This document shows, piece by piece, positions 8,693 through 17,182 of a DNA stretch of 64,000 nt; the stretch's first letter is position 1; every line of letters begins with the position of its first letter. The stretch lies in the NCBI RefSeq assembly GCF_027924405.1, contig NZ_AP026978.1, positions 5,208,001 through 5,272,000 of the forward strand, in the 5' to 3' direction. A model generated the notes under the pieces. That model had not been told where the DNA came from and searched no databases. It saw only the letters and a program-made list of their open reading frames with translations. Made by a program: the position numbers and the translations under genes. The DNA comes from Nocardia sputorum (GTDB lineage: Bacteria > Actinomycetota > Actinomycetes > Mycobacteriales > Mycobacteriaceae).

Positions 8693-9658
8693 ATGACGGT
8701 CGTGTTCGATTCGGACACCATCGCGCCGCACGAGCGGGCGGAGGCGGTGGCCGCGGCGGTACAGCAGGCATCGGTCCCGTCCCACGTCGTGCTGGACGGG
8801 CCGGACGAGTGTGTCCACGCCAGGTTCGACGTGTGGCGGTTCGGCGAGGTGAGCGTTCTCCGCGCCCGCACTTCGGGCATCCAGCTGATCCGGACGCCGA
8901 AACAAGTGCGCACCTCGCCCGCGCCGGTGCTGGCGATCGCGGTACGGCAGGCGGGGGACGGACGCTACGAGCAAGGCGGCGTCCAGCGCGTCGTGCGGCC
9001 GGGCGAGTTGCACGTCGTCGACCTGAACGCGCCCTTCGACTTCCGCAGGCACGGCGACGGGGCTTCGACCTGCCTGCACGTGCCGCTCGATCAGCTCGGC
9101 CTGCCCGCCGAGCTGATCAGCCAGGCCGCCGCCGTAGTCCGGGACAGCCCGCACTACCGGCTGGTGGCCAACCACATCGTCCAGCTGACCGCCGAGGCCG
9201 ACGCGCTCAGCGCCGACCCGGCCGCCGCGTCGTCCGGCTGCGCCAGCATCGAGTTGATCCGGGGACTGCTGTTGTCGGCGGCCAGCGACGACGCCAACGG
9301 CTCCGTCGTGCCGTCCGACATCCAGCTGTCCCGGATCCGCGCCTACGTCCGGCGCAACCTGGCCGATCCCGAGCTGGGGCCGGAGCAGATCGCCAGGGCG
9401 CACAACATGTCCGTCCGGCAGCTCTACAAGATCTGCGCGAACGCGGAGTACCGCCTCGAACAATGGATCATCGGCCAGCGGCTGGAGCGGGTCCGCGGCG
9501 ATCTGGCCCGTCCGGACCAGAAGCACCGGACGATCGCGGTGATCGCGCGCCGCTGGGGTTTCCGCGATCCGTCGCATTTCGCCCGGCGTTTTCGCGCCGC
9601 CTATGGGCTCTCGCCGCGGGAATGGCGCGGGACCGTCCTGGCCGTGGACGAGCCGTAG
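8693..9658 (+). CDS. AraC-family transcriptional regulator
   Basis: AraC/XylS regulator of 321 residues. The N-terminal part resembles the AraC-binding-like (NtrX/feaR type) ligand domain. The C-terminal about 100 residues contain two helix-turn-helix units: LGPEQIARAHNMSVRQLYKI and the signature RRWGFRDPSHFARRFRAAYGLSPREW. ATG at 8693 has GGAGG eight bases upstream and is favoured over an in-frame start at 8603. It is divergent from the two-hydrolase operon, so that operon is its probable target. Confidence 0.9.
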   Translation: MTVVFDSDTIAPHERAEAVAAAVQQASVPSHVVLDGPDECVHARFDVWRFGEVSVLRARTSGIQLIRTPKQVRTSPAPVLAIAVRQAGDGRYEQGGVQRVVRPGELHVVDLNAPFDFRRHGDGASTCLHVPLDQLGLPAELISQAAAVVRDSPHYRLVANHIVQLTAEADALSADPAAASSGCASIELIRGLLLSAASDDANGSVVPSDIQLSRIRAYVRRNLADPELGPEQIARAHNMSVRQLYKICANAEYRLEQWIIGQRLERVRGDLARPDQKHRTIAVIARRWGFRDPSHFARRFRAAYGLSPREWRGTVLAVDEP

Positions 9659-9661
9659 CGG

Positions 9662-9877
9662 TCAGCCGCGCTCGCCGGCTCTCGCCTGTTTGCCCGCGAG
9701 GGCGTCGAGACCGAGCATCGCCAGCAGCGACTCGCAGTCGGCGGCGTTCTCCGCGTAGCTGGCGACGGTGCGGGCGGCGACGGCGCACTGGCGCGCGTTC
9801 TCCGCCTTCTCCGCTGCTCGCGCGACCGCGAATTCGCCCGGTTCATGGATAAGGGTGATGTGTCGTGCCGACGCCAT
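9662..9877 (-). CDS. Small conserved-type hypothetical protein
   Basis: A 71-residue protein of unknown function, Ala-rich and mostly helical (AVARAAEKAENARQCAVAART), without a signal or membrane segment. ATG at 9877 has AAGGAGA at ideal distance, which supports a real gene and rejects the longer open frame starting at 10123. Its stop is 3 bp from the convergent AraC stop. It lies about 210 bp downstream of hemW on the same strand. Confidence 0.7.
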   Translation of the reverse strand: MASARHITLIHEPGEFAVARAAEKAENARQCAVAARTVASYAENAADCESLLAMLGLDALAGKQARAGERG

Positions 9878-10088
9878 AAGTCTCCTTGGGGGTTGGTCGC
9901 AGACTACGCGGACGGGCGGGGGCGCGTTACAGGAACGAGACACGTAGGTCCGCCCAGTCACCGATTCGTGATGGGACGCCGGGCGCGCACGCCGCACCGG
10001 GATCGGACGACCCGAGACCGCGCCCAGCCCTCGACGCGCGGACCGGCCGCGTCGCCTCGGCAGCCGGGGCGCGCGGCGAACCTGCTGG

Positions 10089-11297
10089 TCAATCGAGCAG
10101 TTCGCGGACGACGCCGTCAGCAAGGAGGCGACCGCGGTCGGTGAGGACCAGCCGGTCGTCCGCGGTGCGCAGCGCGAGGCCGTCGGCGACCACCCGGTCG
10201 ACGGCGGGGCGGGCCGAAGAGGCCAGATCGGCCAGCGGCAGACCCGTGCGCAGCCGGACGGCGAGCATCACCCGCTCGGTGTAGCGCTCCTCCGCGCTGA
10301 GCGCCTCCCAGCCCGCGGCGGGCAGCCCGCCCGCGCCGACCCGATCGGCGTACCGCGCGGGATGCTTCACGTTCCACCACCGCACGCCGCCGACATGGCT
10401 GTGCGCGCCCGGTCCGGCGCCGAGCCAGTCACCGCCGTCCCAGTAGCCGAGGTTGTGCCTGCATGCCGCCGCGTCGCCCGCGGCCCAGTTCGACACCTCG
10501 TACCAGCCCAGACCCGCCGATCGCAGACGCGCGTCGATCCGTTCGTAGCGGGCGGCGAGCACGTCGTCGTCCGGCGCGGGGAGTTCACCGCGGCGCACCC
10601 GGCGGGCCAGCGCGGTGCCGTCCTCCACGATCAGCGAGTACGCCGAGACGTGATCGACGCCCGCGGCGAGCACCGCGTCCAGGCTGGCGTCGAGGTCGGC
10701 GTCGCGCTCGCCCGGCGTGCCGTAGATCAGATCCAGGTTGACGTGCTCGAATCCCGCGGCGCGCGCCTCCCGCGCGGCGGCCACCGCGCGGCCCGGGGTG
10801 TGCGTGCGGTCGAGCACCTTCAGCACGTGCGCGGCGGCGGATTGCATGCCCAGCGACACCCTGGTGAATCCCGCCGCACGGATGCGCTCGAAGAACTGCG
10901 GGGAGGTGGACTCCGGATTGGACTCGGTGGTGACCTCGGCTCCGGGGGCGAGGGTGAACTCGGCGCGCACGGCGTCGAGCACCGCCGCGAGGCCGTCACC
11001 GCCCAGGAGGGATGGCGTTCCGCCGCCGACGAAAACGGTGGACACGTCCGGCGTCGGCGTGGGCAACGCGGCGAACTCCCGCGCCGCGGTGGCGAGCTCA
11101 CCCCGCAACGCCGTCAGCCACGACTGCGGCGACGCCGACGTGCCGAGTTCCCCCGCGGTGTAGGTGTTGAAGTCGCAGTAGCCGCACCGCGTGGCGCAGA
11201 ACGGCACGTGGACGTAGATCCCGAACGGGCCGTCGCCGAAGTCGTGCAGCACCGGCGCGGCGGTGCCGGTGCTCGCGGACAGGGCGGAAGAACTCAC
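10089..11297 (-). CDS. hemW: Heme chaperone HemW (HemN-like radical SAM)
   Basis: Radical-SAM protein of the HemN/HemW group. HemW delivers heme rather than acting as coproporphyrinogen dehydrogenase. The cluster motif CATRCGYC (CxxxCxxC) is near residue 35, after YVHVPFC; GGGTPS follows in the SAM-binding region, and a winged-helix HemW C-terminus ends the protein. At 402 residues it matches HemW and lacks the long N-terminus of true HemN. GTG at 11297 is used. In M. tuberculosis the homologue, annotated hemN, also lies near nirA. Confidence 0.92.
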   Translation of the reverse strand: MSSSALSASTGTAAPVLHDFGDGPFGIYVHVPFCATRCGYCDFNTYTAGELGTSASPQSWLTALRGELATAAREFAALPTPTPDVSTVFVGGGTPSLLGGDGLAAVLDAVRAEFTLAPGAEVTTESNPESTSPQFFERIRAAGFTRVSLGMQSAAAHVLKVLDRTHTPGRAVAAAREARAAGFEHVNLDLIYGTPGERDADLDASLDAVLAAGVDHVSAYSLIVEDGTALARRVRRGELPAPDDDVLAARYERIDARLRSAGLGWYEVSNWAAGDAAACRHNLGYWDGGDWLGAGPGAHSHVGGVRWWNVKHPARYADRVGAGGLPAAGWEALSAEERYTERVMLAVRLRTGLPLADLASSARPAVDRVVADGLALRTADDRLVLTDRGRLLADGVVRELLD

Positions 11298-11351
11298 CTG
11301 TCCAGTGTGAACGCCGCCGCGACCGCGCCGACGCCCGGGACTCGGCTAGGG

Positions 11352-11387
11352 GCGAACGGGTCCCGGTTCTCCGCTCGGACCGTTCGC
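11352..11387. terminator. GC-rich hairpin downstream of the SnoaL-like gene
   Basis: Arms at 11352-11363 and 11377-11387 pair over about 11 bp with one bulged base. It lies downstream of the SnoaL-like stop and upstream of hemW on the minus strand. No T-tract follows, so terminator function is only possible. Confidence 0.3.
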
Positions 11388-11490
11388 GGTCGCCGCCGCC
11401 GCACCCGGCGAGCGGAGACGCGACGGCCGCACGGCCGAGTGTCCGGCGCCACCGCTCCGGGCGCCCTACCCCGGCGGCTGCCCGATCGGC

Positions 11491-11898
11491 TCAGTCCCCC
11501 ACGACCGGGGTGTTCTGGTTGGCGGTGAGCACCCAGCGCCCGTCCTCCTTGGACATCACGTACAGCGGGCTGCCTTCGCTGTCCAGCACGCCCTCGGGGG
11601 TGAAATAACGCTGCCGCACCTTCACCGCGGCCACGTCCGGGCGGATGAACAGCACGTGCTCGACCTCGTAGGTGGCGGTGCCGTGCGCGGTGGCCCCGGG
11701 CAGCACCTGGGCGGTGAACTCGGCGATGGCGGCGCGGCCGAAGAGTCGTTTGCCGTGGCCGGTGGTCCAGATCGCGTCCTCCCGGAAGAGCGCGGCGAAT
11801 TCGTCGACGAGTTCGTTTCGCTGGGCGTGCTGGACGCTCGCGACCACCGCGCGGATGGCCTCGAGTTCGGCGGCGGTGTCGACAGCTGTGGTATTCAT
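11491..11898 (-). CDS. SnoaL-like / SgcJ-type polyketide-cyclase fold protein
   Basis: A 135-residue NTF2-like protein of the SgcJ/EcaC group (IRAVVASVQHAQRNELVDEFAALF, then GRAAIAEFTAQVLPG and a Val-rich strand region). Members include enzymes and small ligand-binding proteins; no function is assigned. The ATG at 11898 (MNTTAVDTAAELEAI) is preferred over 12039 because the upstream translation is not family-like. Ribosome site is weak. It is transcribed away from the sulfate-reduction operon. Confidence 0.8.
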   Translation of the reverse strand: MNTTAVDTAAELEAIRAVVASVQHAQRNELVDEFAALFREDAIWTTGHGKRLFGRAAIAEFTAQVLPGATAHGTATYEVEHVLFIRPDVAAVKVRQRYFTPEGVLDSEGSPLYVMSKEDGRWVLTANQNTPVVGD

Positions 11899-12097
11899 GC
11901 CGCCGAGCGTGCTACCTAGACCCGACTCGAGGTCAAGTGGCGTGTGCGGTGTCACACCCGATGCGGTGGTGGTATCACGCGCCCGGCCGCGGCTCGGACT
12001 ATGACTGCCGTCACAAACCGGGTCGAGCGTCCAGGGCATTTCCCGTCAAAGTGCGGGAAATACTGGACGTGGGGTCGGAAGGCCATCGCTGACGTGG

Positions 12098-12103
12098 CAC
12101 AAT
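12098..12103 (+). promoter_or_regulatory. -10 element for leaderless leader-peptide transcript
   Basis: CACAAT at 12098-12103 lies six bases before the ATG at 12110. A transcript would therefore start at or next to the A of the start codon. There is no ribosome site. The -35 match 17 bp upstream (TCGGAA) is poor. Confidence 0.5.
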
Positions 12104-12109
12104 GGCCGC

Positions 12110-12202
12110 ATGCGCGCTTTGGAGATCCGACTTGTGGCACGTCGCCACGTCGATTACAAGCGCGTCTGTAGCGCCTGCTGTCTGCCCGGTTCCCTCCGGT
12201 AG
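12110..12202 (+). CDS. Cysteine-rich leader peptide of the sulfate-reduction operon
   Basis: A 30-codon open frame, too short for normal gene calling. It ends with a cysteine cluster V-C-S-A-C-C (codons 19-24) after R-R-H-V-D-Y-K. Polycysteine leaderless short frames upstream of cysteine-biosynthesis operons are known attenuators in mycobacteria. This frame has the same position, cysteine tract and apparent leaderless start. Its stop lies 124 bp before nirA. The segment CCCTCC near the stop (12192-12197) could pair with the AGGAG ribosome site of nirA at 12315-12319, and an 8-bp stem GGCGTGAG/CTCACGCC lies at 12265-12287. A link between cysteine supply, ribosome position and nirA translation is inferred, not shown. 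Confidence 0.75.
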   Translation: MRALEIRLVARRHVDYKRVCSACCLPGSLR

Positions 12203-12326
12203 CTCAGCGCGCCCGATCCCGGGTCCCCGGCGATCCCCGACTTCCTCGGCCCGCTGACACCGCAGGCGTGAGTCAGCCCCTCACGCCCTCAGCAGGATGT
12301 ACCACCCACCCCGCAGGAGCGACCCC
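12203..12326 (+). promoter_or_regulatory. Probable cysteine-responsive attenuator leader of nirA
   Basis: Untranslated stretch between the leader-peptide stop and nirA. It contains the perfect 8-bp stem at 12265-12272 / 12280-12287 with a 7-base loop, then the nirA ribosome site AGGAG at 12315. No T-run follows the stem, so control would act on translation rather than by intrinsic termination. Confidence 0.45.
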
Positions 12327-14141
12327 ATGACGTCGAGCACCGACGCCGGTCCGAACGATCAGCCCACGCCCGAATCCCAGCCCGGGCACCGCGCGCGTCC
12401 CGACCGCCCGGCCTCCGAACGCCGCGTCCGCCCGGACCGCCCGCGTCCCGAGGCGACCTCCACCGGCCCGCGCGCCCGCACCGGCAAGCCCGTGCGCCGC
12501 AAGGCCGAAGGCCAGTGGGCGCTGGGCTACCGTGAGCCGCTGAACCCTAACGAGCAGTCCAAGAAGGACGACAACCCGCTCAACGTCCGCGCCCGCATCG
12601 AGAACATCTACGCCAAGACCGGCTTCGACGGCATCGACAAAGGCGACCTGCGCGGCCGGTTCCGCTGGTGGGGTCTGTACACCCAGCGCGAGCAGGGCTA
12701 CGACGGCACCTGGACCGGTGACGAGAACATCGACCTGCTCGAGGCCAAGTACTTCATGATGCGCGTGCGCTGCGACGGCGGCGCGCTGAACCTCGCGCAA
12801 CTGCGCACCCTCGGTCAGATCTCCACCGAGTTCGCCCGCGACACCGCGGATCTGTCCGACCGGGAGAACGTGCAGTACCACTGGATCGAGGTGGAGAACG
12901 TCCCCGAGATCTGGAAGCGGATCGAGGCGGTCGGGCTGAAGACCACCGAGGCGTGCGGCGACTGCCCGCGTGTGGTGCTCGGGTCCCCGCTGGCGGGCGA
13001 GTCGCTGGACGAGGTCATCGACCCGACGCCCGCGATCGAGGAGATCGTGCGCCGCTACATCGGCAAGAAGGAGTACTCCAACCTGCCGCGCAAGTTCAAG
13101 ACCGCGATCTCCGGCCAGCAGGACGTGGTGCACGAGATCAACGACGTGGCGTTCGTCGGCGTCGTGCACCCCGAGCACGGCCCCGGCCTGGACCTGTGGG
13201 TCGGCGGCGGCCTGTCCACCAACCCGATGCTCGCCCAGCGGGTGGGCGTGTGGGTGCCGCTGGACGAGGTGCCCGACGTGTGGGAGGCCGTCGTCTCGAT
13301 CTTCCGCGATTACGGCTACCGCCGCCTGCGCACCAAGGCGCGCCTGAAGTTCCTGATCAAGGACTGGGGCATCGAGAAGTTCCGCCAGGTGCTGGAGGAC
13401 GAGTACCTGAAGCGCAAGCTGATCGACGGCCCCGCGCCCGAGCAGCCGACCAAGCCGATCGACCACGTGGGCGTGCAGCGGCTGCGCAACGGGCTCAACG
13501 CCGTCGGCTTCTCCCCCATCGCGGGCCGGGTGTCGGGCACCGTGCTGACCAAGGTCGCCGACGCGGTGGAGCGGATCGGCTCCGACCGCGTCCGGTTCAC
13601 CCCGTATCAGAAACTGATCGTGCTCGACGTGCCCGACGACAAGGTCGACGCGCTGATCGACGAGTTGGAACCGCTCGGCCTGCAGGCGCGGCCCTCGCTG
13701 TGGCGGCGCAATCTGATGGCCTGCACCGGTATCGAGTTCTGCAAGCTCTCCTTCGCCGAGACCCGCAAGCGGTCCCAGGCACTGGTGCCGGAGCTGGAGG
13801 AACGGCTGGCGGATCTGAACGCGCAGCTGGACGTCCCGATCACGATCAACATCAACGGTTGCCCGAACTCTTGCGCCCGCTCGCAGATCGCCGACATCGG
13901 GTTCAAGGGTCAGCTGGTCGACGACGGCACCGGGAATCACGTGGAGGGCTTCCAGGTTCACCTCGGTGGCAGCCTCGGCTTCGACAGCGCCTTCGGGCGC
14001 AAGCTGCGCCAGCACAAGGTGACCACCCAGGAATTGGGCGACTACATCGACCGGGTGGTGCGCAATTTCGTCAAGCAGCGTACGGACGGCGAACGGTTCG
14101 CCCAGTGGGCGGTCCGCGCCGACGAGGCCGACCTGAGATAA
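12327..14141 (+). CDS. nirA: Ferredoxin-dependent sulfite reductase
   Basis: Siroheme/[4Fe-4S] enzyme that reduces sulfite to sulfide with six electrons from ferredoxin. Cluster cysteines are C466, C472, C512 and C516 (TGIEFCKL and NGCPNSCAR), with the same 6-40-4 spacing as mycobacterial NirA. Y118 and C210 fall where the M. tuberculosis enzyme has its Tyr-Cys crosslink (as I recall, Tyr69-Cys161), so this is the sulfite rather than nitrite type. ATG at 12327 follows AGGAG and gives 604 residues; the open frame also begins at 12297. The first about 60 residues are Pro/Arg-rich, an extension of roughly 49 residues. First gene of an operon with cysH-cysD-cysN and a chelatase. Confidence 0.95.
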   Translation: MTSSTDAGPNDQPTPESQPGHRARPDRPASERRVRPDRPRPEATSTGPRARTGKPVRRKAEGQWALGYREPLNPNEQSKKDDNPLNVRARIENIYAKTGFDGIDKGDLRGRFRWWGLYTQREQGYDGTWTGDENIDLLEAKYFMMRVRCDGGALNLAQLRTLGQISTEFARDTADLSDRENVQYHWIEVENVPEIWKRIEAVGLKTTEACGDCPRVVLGSPLAGESLDEVIDPTPAIEEIVRRYIGKKEYSNLPRKFKTAISGQQDVVHEINDVAFVGVVHPEHGPGLDLWVGGGLSTNPMLAQRVGVWVPLDEVPDVWEAVVSIFRDYGYRRLRTKARLKFLIKDWGIEKFRQVLEDEYLKRKLIDGPAPEQPTKPIDHVGVQRLRNGLNAVGFSPIAGRVSGTVLTKVADAVERIGSDRVRFTPYQKLIVLDVPDDKVDALIDELEPLGLQARPSLWRRNLMACTGIEFCKLSFAETRKRSQALVPELEERLADLNAQLDVPITININGCPNSCARSQIADIGFKGQLVDDGTGNHVEGFQVHLGGSLGFDSAFGRKLRQHKVTTQELGDYIDRVVRNFVKQRTDGERFAQWAVRADEADLR

Positions 14142-14161
14142 GTCTCGACGGGAGATCAACT

Positions 14162-14878
14162 GTGACAACCCAGCTCGCGGAAAAGCTGTCCGAGGACGAG
14201 CTCCGCGCCATCGCCGCGCGCGGTGCCGCCGAACTCGACGGCGCCTCGGCGACCGAACTCCTGCGGTGGACCGAGGACACCTTCGGCACGAACTACATCG
14301 TGGCCTCCAACATGCAGGACGGGGTGCTCGTGCACCTGGCCGCCGGCATTCGCGCCGGCGTGGACGTGCTGTTCCTCGACACCGGCTACCACTTCGCCGA
14401 GACCATCGGCACCCGGGACGCGGTGGAGGCCGTGTACGGGGTGAACGTGGTCAACGTCCAGCCGGAGCAGACGGTCGCCGAGCAGGACCGGCTGCTGGGC
14501 AAGGATCTGTTCGCCCGCGAGCCGAACGAGTGCTGCCGGTTGCGCAAGGTGGTCCCGCTGCAGAAGTCGCTCGCGGGATACAACGCCTGGGTCACCGGCA
14601 TTCGCCGGGTGGAGGCGCCGACCCGGGCGAACGCGCCGCTGATCTCGTTCGACGAGGCGTTCGGACTGGTGAAGATCAACCCGATCGCGCCGTGGTCCGA
14701 CGACGAGATGCAGGACTACATCGAAAAGCACGGCATCCTCGTCAATCCCCTGGTGGAGGAGGGGTATCCGTCCATCGGCTGCGCTCCGTGCACGCGGAAG
14801 CCGGAGCCGGGAGCAGATCCGCGAAGCGGCCGTTGGGCCGGCCTCGCCAAGACCGAATGCGGGTTGCACACAGCATGA
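14162..14878 (+). CDS. cysH: Adenylylsulfate (APS) reductase
   Basis: Thioredoxin-dependent reductase giving sulfite from activated sulfate. The 238-residue protein has the PP-loop-like fold and two cysteine pairs, C124-C125 (ECCRLRK) and C207-x2-C210 (IGCAPC), that bind a [4Fe-4S] cluster; catalytic C233 lies in ECGLH. The cluster pairs mark it as an APS rather than PAPS reductase, in line with the absence of cysC in the operon. GTG at 14162 follows GGGAG and lies 20 bp after nirA. An overlapping longer frame through nirA is an artefact. Confidence 0.95.
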   Translation: MTTQLAEKLSEDELRAIAARGAAELDGASATELLRWTEDTFGTNYIVASNMQDGVLVHLAAGIRAGVDVLFLDTGYHFAETIGTRDAVEAVYGVNVVNVQPEQTVAEQDRLLGKDLFAREPNECCRLRKVVPLQKSLAGYNAWVTGIRRVEAPTRANAPLISFDEAFGLVKINPIAPWSDDEMQDYIEKHGILVNPLVEEGYPSIGCAPCTRKPEPGADPRSGRWAGLAKTECGLHTA

Positions 14879-14951
14879 CCGAGTCAGGGCCCGGAGGAGG
14901 CAGCCTGCGTAACCACGTAGGGCCCCTCGGGCATGCGAAGAAGGACACAGC

Positions 14952-15884
14952 ATGACCGAAACCATTCGAAGCGAACGTTCGCTCGGCATCAGCGATTTCG
15001 ACACTCTCGCCGCGCTGGAGTCCGAGGCGATCCACATCTTCCGCGAGGTGGCGGGCGAGTTCGAGCGGCCGGTGATCCTGTTCTCCGGCGGCAAGGACTC
15101 CACGGTCCTGCTGCATCTGGCGCTCAAGGCGTTCTGGCCCGCGCCGCTGCCGTTCGCCCTGCTGCACGTGGACACCGGGCACAACCTGCCCGAGGTGCTG
15201 GAGTTCCGGGACAAGGTGGTGGAGCGCTACGGCCTGCGCCTGCACGTGGCGAAGGTGGAGGACTACCTGGCCGACGGCAGGCTCACCGAGCGCCCCGACG
15301 GCATCCGCAACCCCTTGCAGACGGTCCCGCTGCTGGACGCGATCAGCGAGCACCGGTTCGACGCCGTGTTCGGCGGCGGCCGCCGCGACGAGGAGCGCTC
15401 GCGCGCCAAGGAGCGGATCTTCTCGCTGCGCAACGCCTTCGGCCAGTGGGACCCGAAGCGCCAGCGCCCCGAGCTGTGGAACCTCTACAACGGGCGCCAC
15501 GCGCCGGGCGAGCACGTGCGCGTGTTCCCGCTGAGCAACTGGACCGAGCTGGACATCTGGCGCTACATCGCCCGCGAGGACATCGACCTGGCGAGCATCT
15601 ACTACGCGCACGAACGTCCGGTGTACCTGCGCGACGGCATGTGGATGACGCCCGGCGTGTGGGGCGGCCCGCGCGACGGCGAGGTACTGGAGACCCGGTC
15701 GGTGCGCTACCGCACCGTGGGTGACGGTTCCTCCACCGGCGCCATCCTTTCCGACGCGGCCGACAACGAGGCGATCCTCGCCGAGGTAGCCGCGTCCCGA
15801 CTGACCGAACGCGGCGCGACCCGAGGTGACGACCGCGTCTCCGAAGCCGCGATGGAAGACCGCAAACGAGAGGGTTATTTCTGA
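14952..15884 (+). CDS. cysD: Sulfate adenylyltransferase subunit 2
   Basis: CysD catalyses formation of adenosine 5'-phosphosulfate from ATP and sulfate, driven by GTP hydrolysis in CysN. The 310-residue protein shows the PP-loop SGGKDST at 45-51, GGGRRDEERSRAKER and the C-terminal DRKREGYF typical of CysD. ATG at 14952 follows a GAAGGACACAGC stretch. Its stop at 15882-15884 is one base from the cysN ATG, so the subunits are made together. It lies 73 bp after cysH. Confidence 0.97.
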   Translation: MTETIRSERSLGISDFDTLAALESEAIHIFREVAGEFERPVILFSGGKDSTVLLHLALKAFWPAPLPFALLHVDTGHNLPEVLEFRDKVVERYGLRLHVAKVEDYLADGRLTERPDGIRNPLQTVPLLDAISEHRFDAVFGGGRRDEERSRAKERIFSLRNAFGQWDPKRQRPELWNLYNGRHAPGEHVRVFPLSNWTELDIWRYIAREDIDLASIYYAHERPVYLRDGMWMTPGVWGGPRDGEVLETRSVRYRTVGDGSSTGAILSDAADNEAILAEVAASRLTERGATRGDDRVSEAAMEDRKREGYF

Positions 15885-15885
15885 C

Positions 15886-17181
15886 ATGTCCGACCTATTG
15901 AGGCTGGCCACCGCCGGTTCTGTCGACGACGGCAAGTCCACTCTGGTCGGACGCCTGCTCTACGACACGAAATCCGTTCTGGCCGACCAGATCGACGCCG
16001 TCACCCGCGCGTCGGTGGACAAGGGTCTCGCCACACCGGATCTCTCGCTGCTCGTGGACGGGTTGCGCGCGGAACGCGAACAGGGCATCACCATCGATGT
16101 CGCCTACCGCTACTTCGCCACGCCGCGCCGCTCCTTCGTGCTCGCGGACACCCCCGGGCACGTGCAGTACACCCGCAACACCGTGTCCGGCGCGTCCACC
16201 GCGCAACTGGTGATCCTGCTCGTCGACGCGCGCAAGGGCGTCATCGAGCAGACCCGCAGGCACGCGGCGGTGCTCGCGCTGCTCGGCGTGCCGAAACTGG
16301 TGCTCGCGGTGAACAAGATCGATCTGGTGGACGACGCCGCCGCCGTGTTCGCCGCCATCTCCGCGGAGTTCAACGAGCTCACCAGCACGCTGGGCTGGTC
16401 GAGCGAGGATGTGCTGGAGATCCCGGTCTCGGCGCTGCACGGCGACAACATCGCCACCCGGTCGGACAAGACCCCGTACTACGACGGTCCCTCGCTGATC
16501 GAGCACCTGGAATCGGTGCCGGTCGATGCCGACAGCACCGGCAATCACGCGCTGGGCCTGCGTTTCCCGGTGCAGTACGTGATCCGGCCGCGCACCGCCG
16601 AGTACCCGGACTATCGCGGCTACGCCGGGCAGATCGCGGCGGGCGCGGTCGCCCCGGGCGACGAGGTCGTAGTGCTGCCCTCGGGTATCCGCACGACCGT
16701 CGAGCGGATCGACACCCCCGACGGCGAACTCGCGGTGGCACAGGCCGGACGCAGCGTCACGCTGATCCTCGCCGACGACGTGGACATCTCCCGGGGCGAC
16801 ATCATCGCGTCGACCGCCGACGCGCCCGAGCCGGTCGACGCTTTCGACGCCACCGTGTGCTGGCTGGGCGACAAGCCGCTGCGCCCCGGCGCGCGACTGC
16901 TGCTCAAGCACGGCACCCGAACCACCCAGGCGATCGTCGGCGCGCTGCTGGAGCGCTTCGACGAGCAGCGCCTGGCGGCCGATCCGAGCCCCGAGTCGTT
17001 GGAGCTCAACGACATCGGGCGCATCTCGGTGCGGGTCGCCGAGCCGATCGCGGCCGACGACTACCGGGTGAACCGGCACACCGGAAGCTTCCTGCTGATC
17101 GACCCGGCCGGTGGCAATACGCTGGCGGCCGGTCTGGTCGGCGACGTGCTGACCGCCGTCGAGGTCGGCACCGGAGTCTGA
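15886..17181 (+). CDS. cysN: Sulfate adenylyltransferase subunit 1 (GTPase), no APS kinase domain
   Basis: EF-Tu-like GTPase partner of CysD. G motifs are clear: GSVDDGKS at 11-18, DTPGH, NKIDLV and SALHGDN, followed by beta-barrel domains. It ends at 431 residues, so it lacks the fused APS kinase (CysC) domain found in CysNC of many relatives. This agrees with the APS-type CysH, which needs no PAPS. The ATG at 15886 is preferred to a frame start at 15826 inside cysD. The chelatase gene follows after one base. Confidence 0.96.
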   Translation: MSDLLRLATAGSVDDGKSTLVGRLLYDTKSVLADQIDAVTRASVDKGLATPDLSLLVDGLRAEREQGITIDVAYRYFATPRRSFVLADTPGHVQYTRNTVSGASTAQLVILLVDARKGVIEQTRRHAAVLALLGVPKLVLAVNKIDLVDDAAAVFAAISAEFNELTSTLGWSSEDVLEIPVSALHGDNIATRSDKTPYYDGPSLIEHLESVPVDADSTGNHALGLRFPVQYVIRPRTAEYPDYRGYAGQIAAGAVAPGDEVVVLPSGIRTTVERIDTPDGELAVAQAGRSVTLILADDVDISRGDIIASTADAPEPVDAFDATVCWLGDKPLRPGARLLLKHGTRTTQAIVGALLERFDEQRLAADPSPESLELNDIGRISVRVAEPIAADDYRVNRHTGSFLLIDPAGGNTLAAGLVGDVLTAVEVGTGV

Positions 17182-17182
17182 C

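Noticed and set aside
12190-12215. tRNA-like start (GGTAGCTCAG) in the nirA leader
   Set aside because: No acceptor, anticodon or T arm follows; the bases are the end of the leader peptide frame.
12273-14168. Long minus-strand frame (631 codons) antisense to nirA
   Set aside because: Shadow of the high-GC codon pattern of nirA; composition is rich in His, Arg, Asp and Gly without any family motif.
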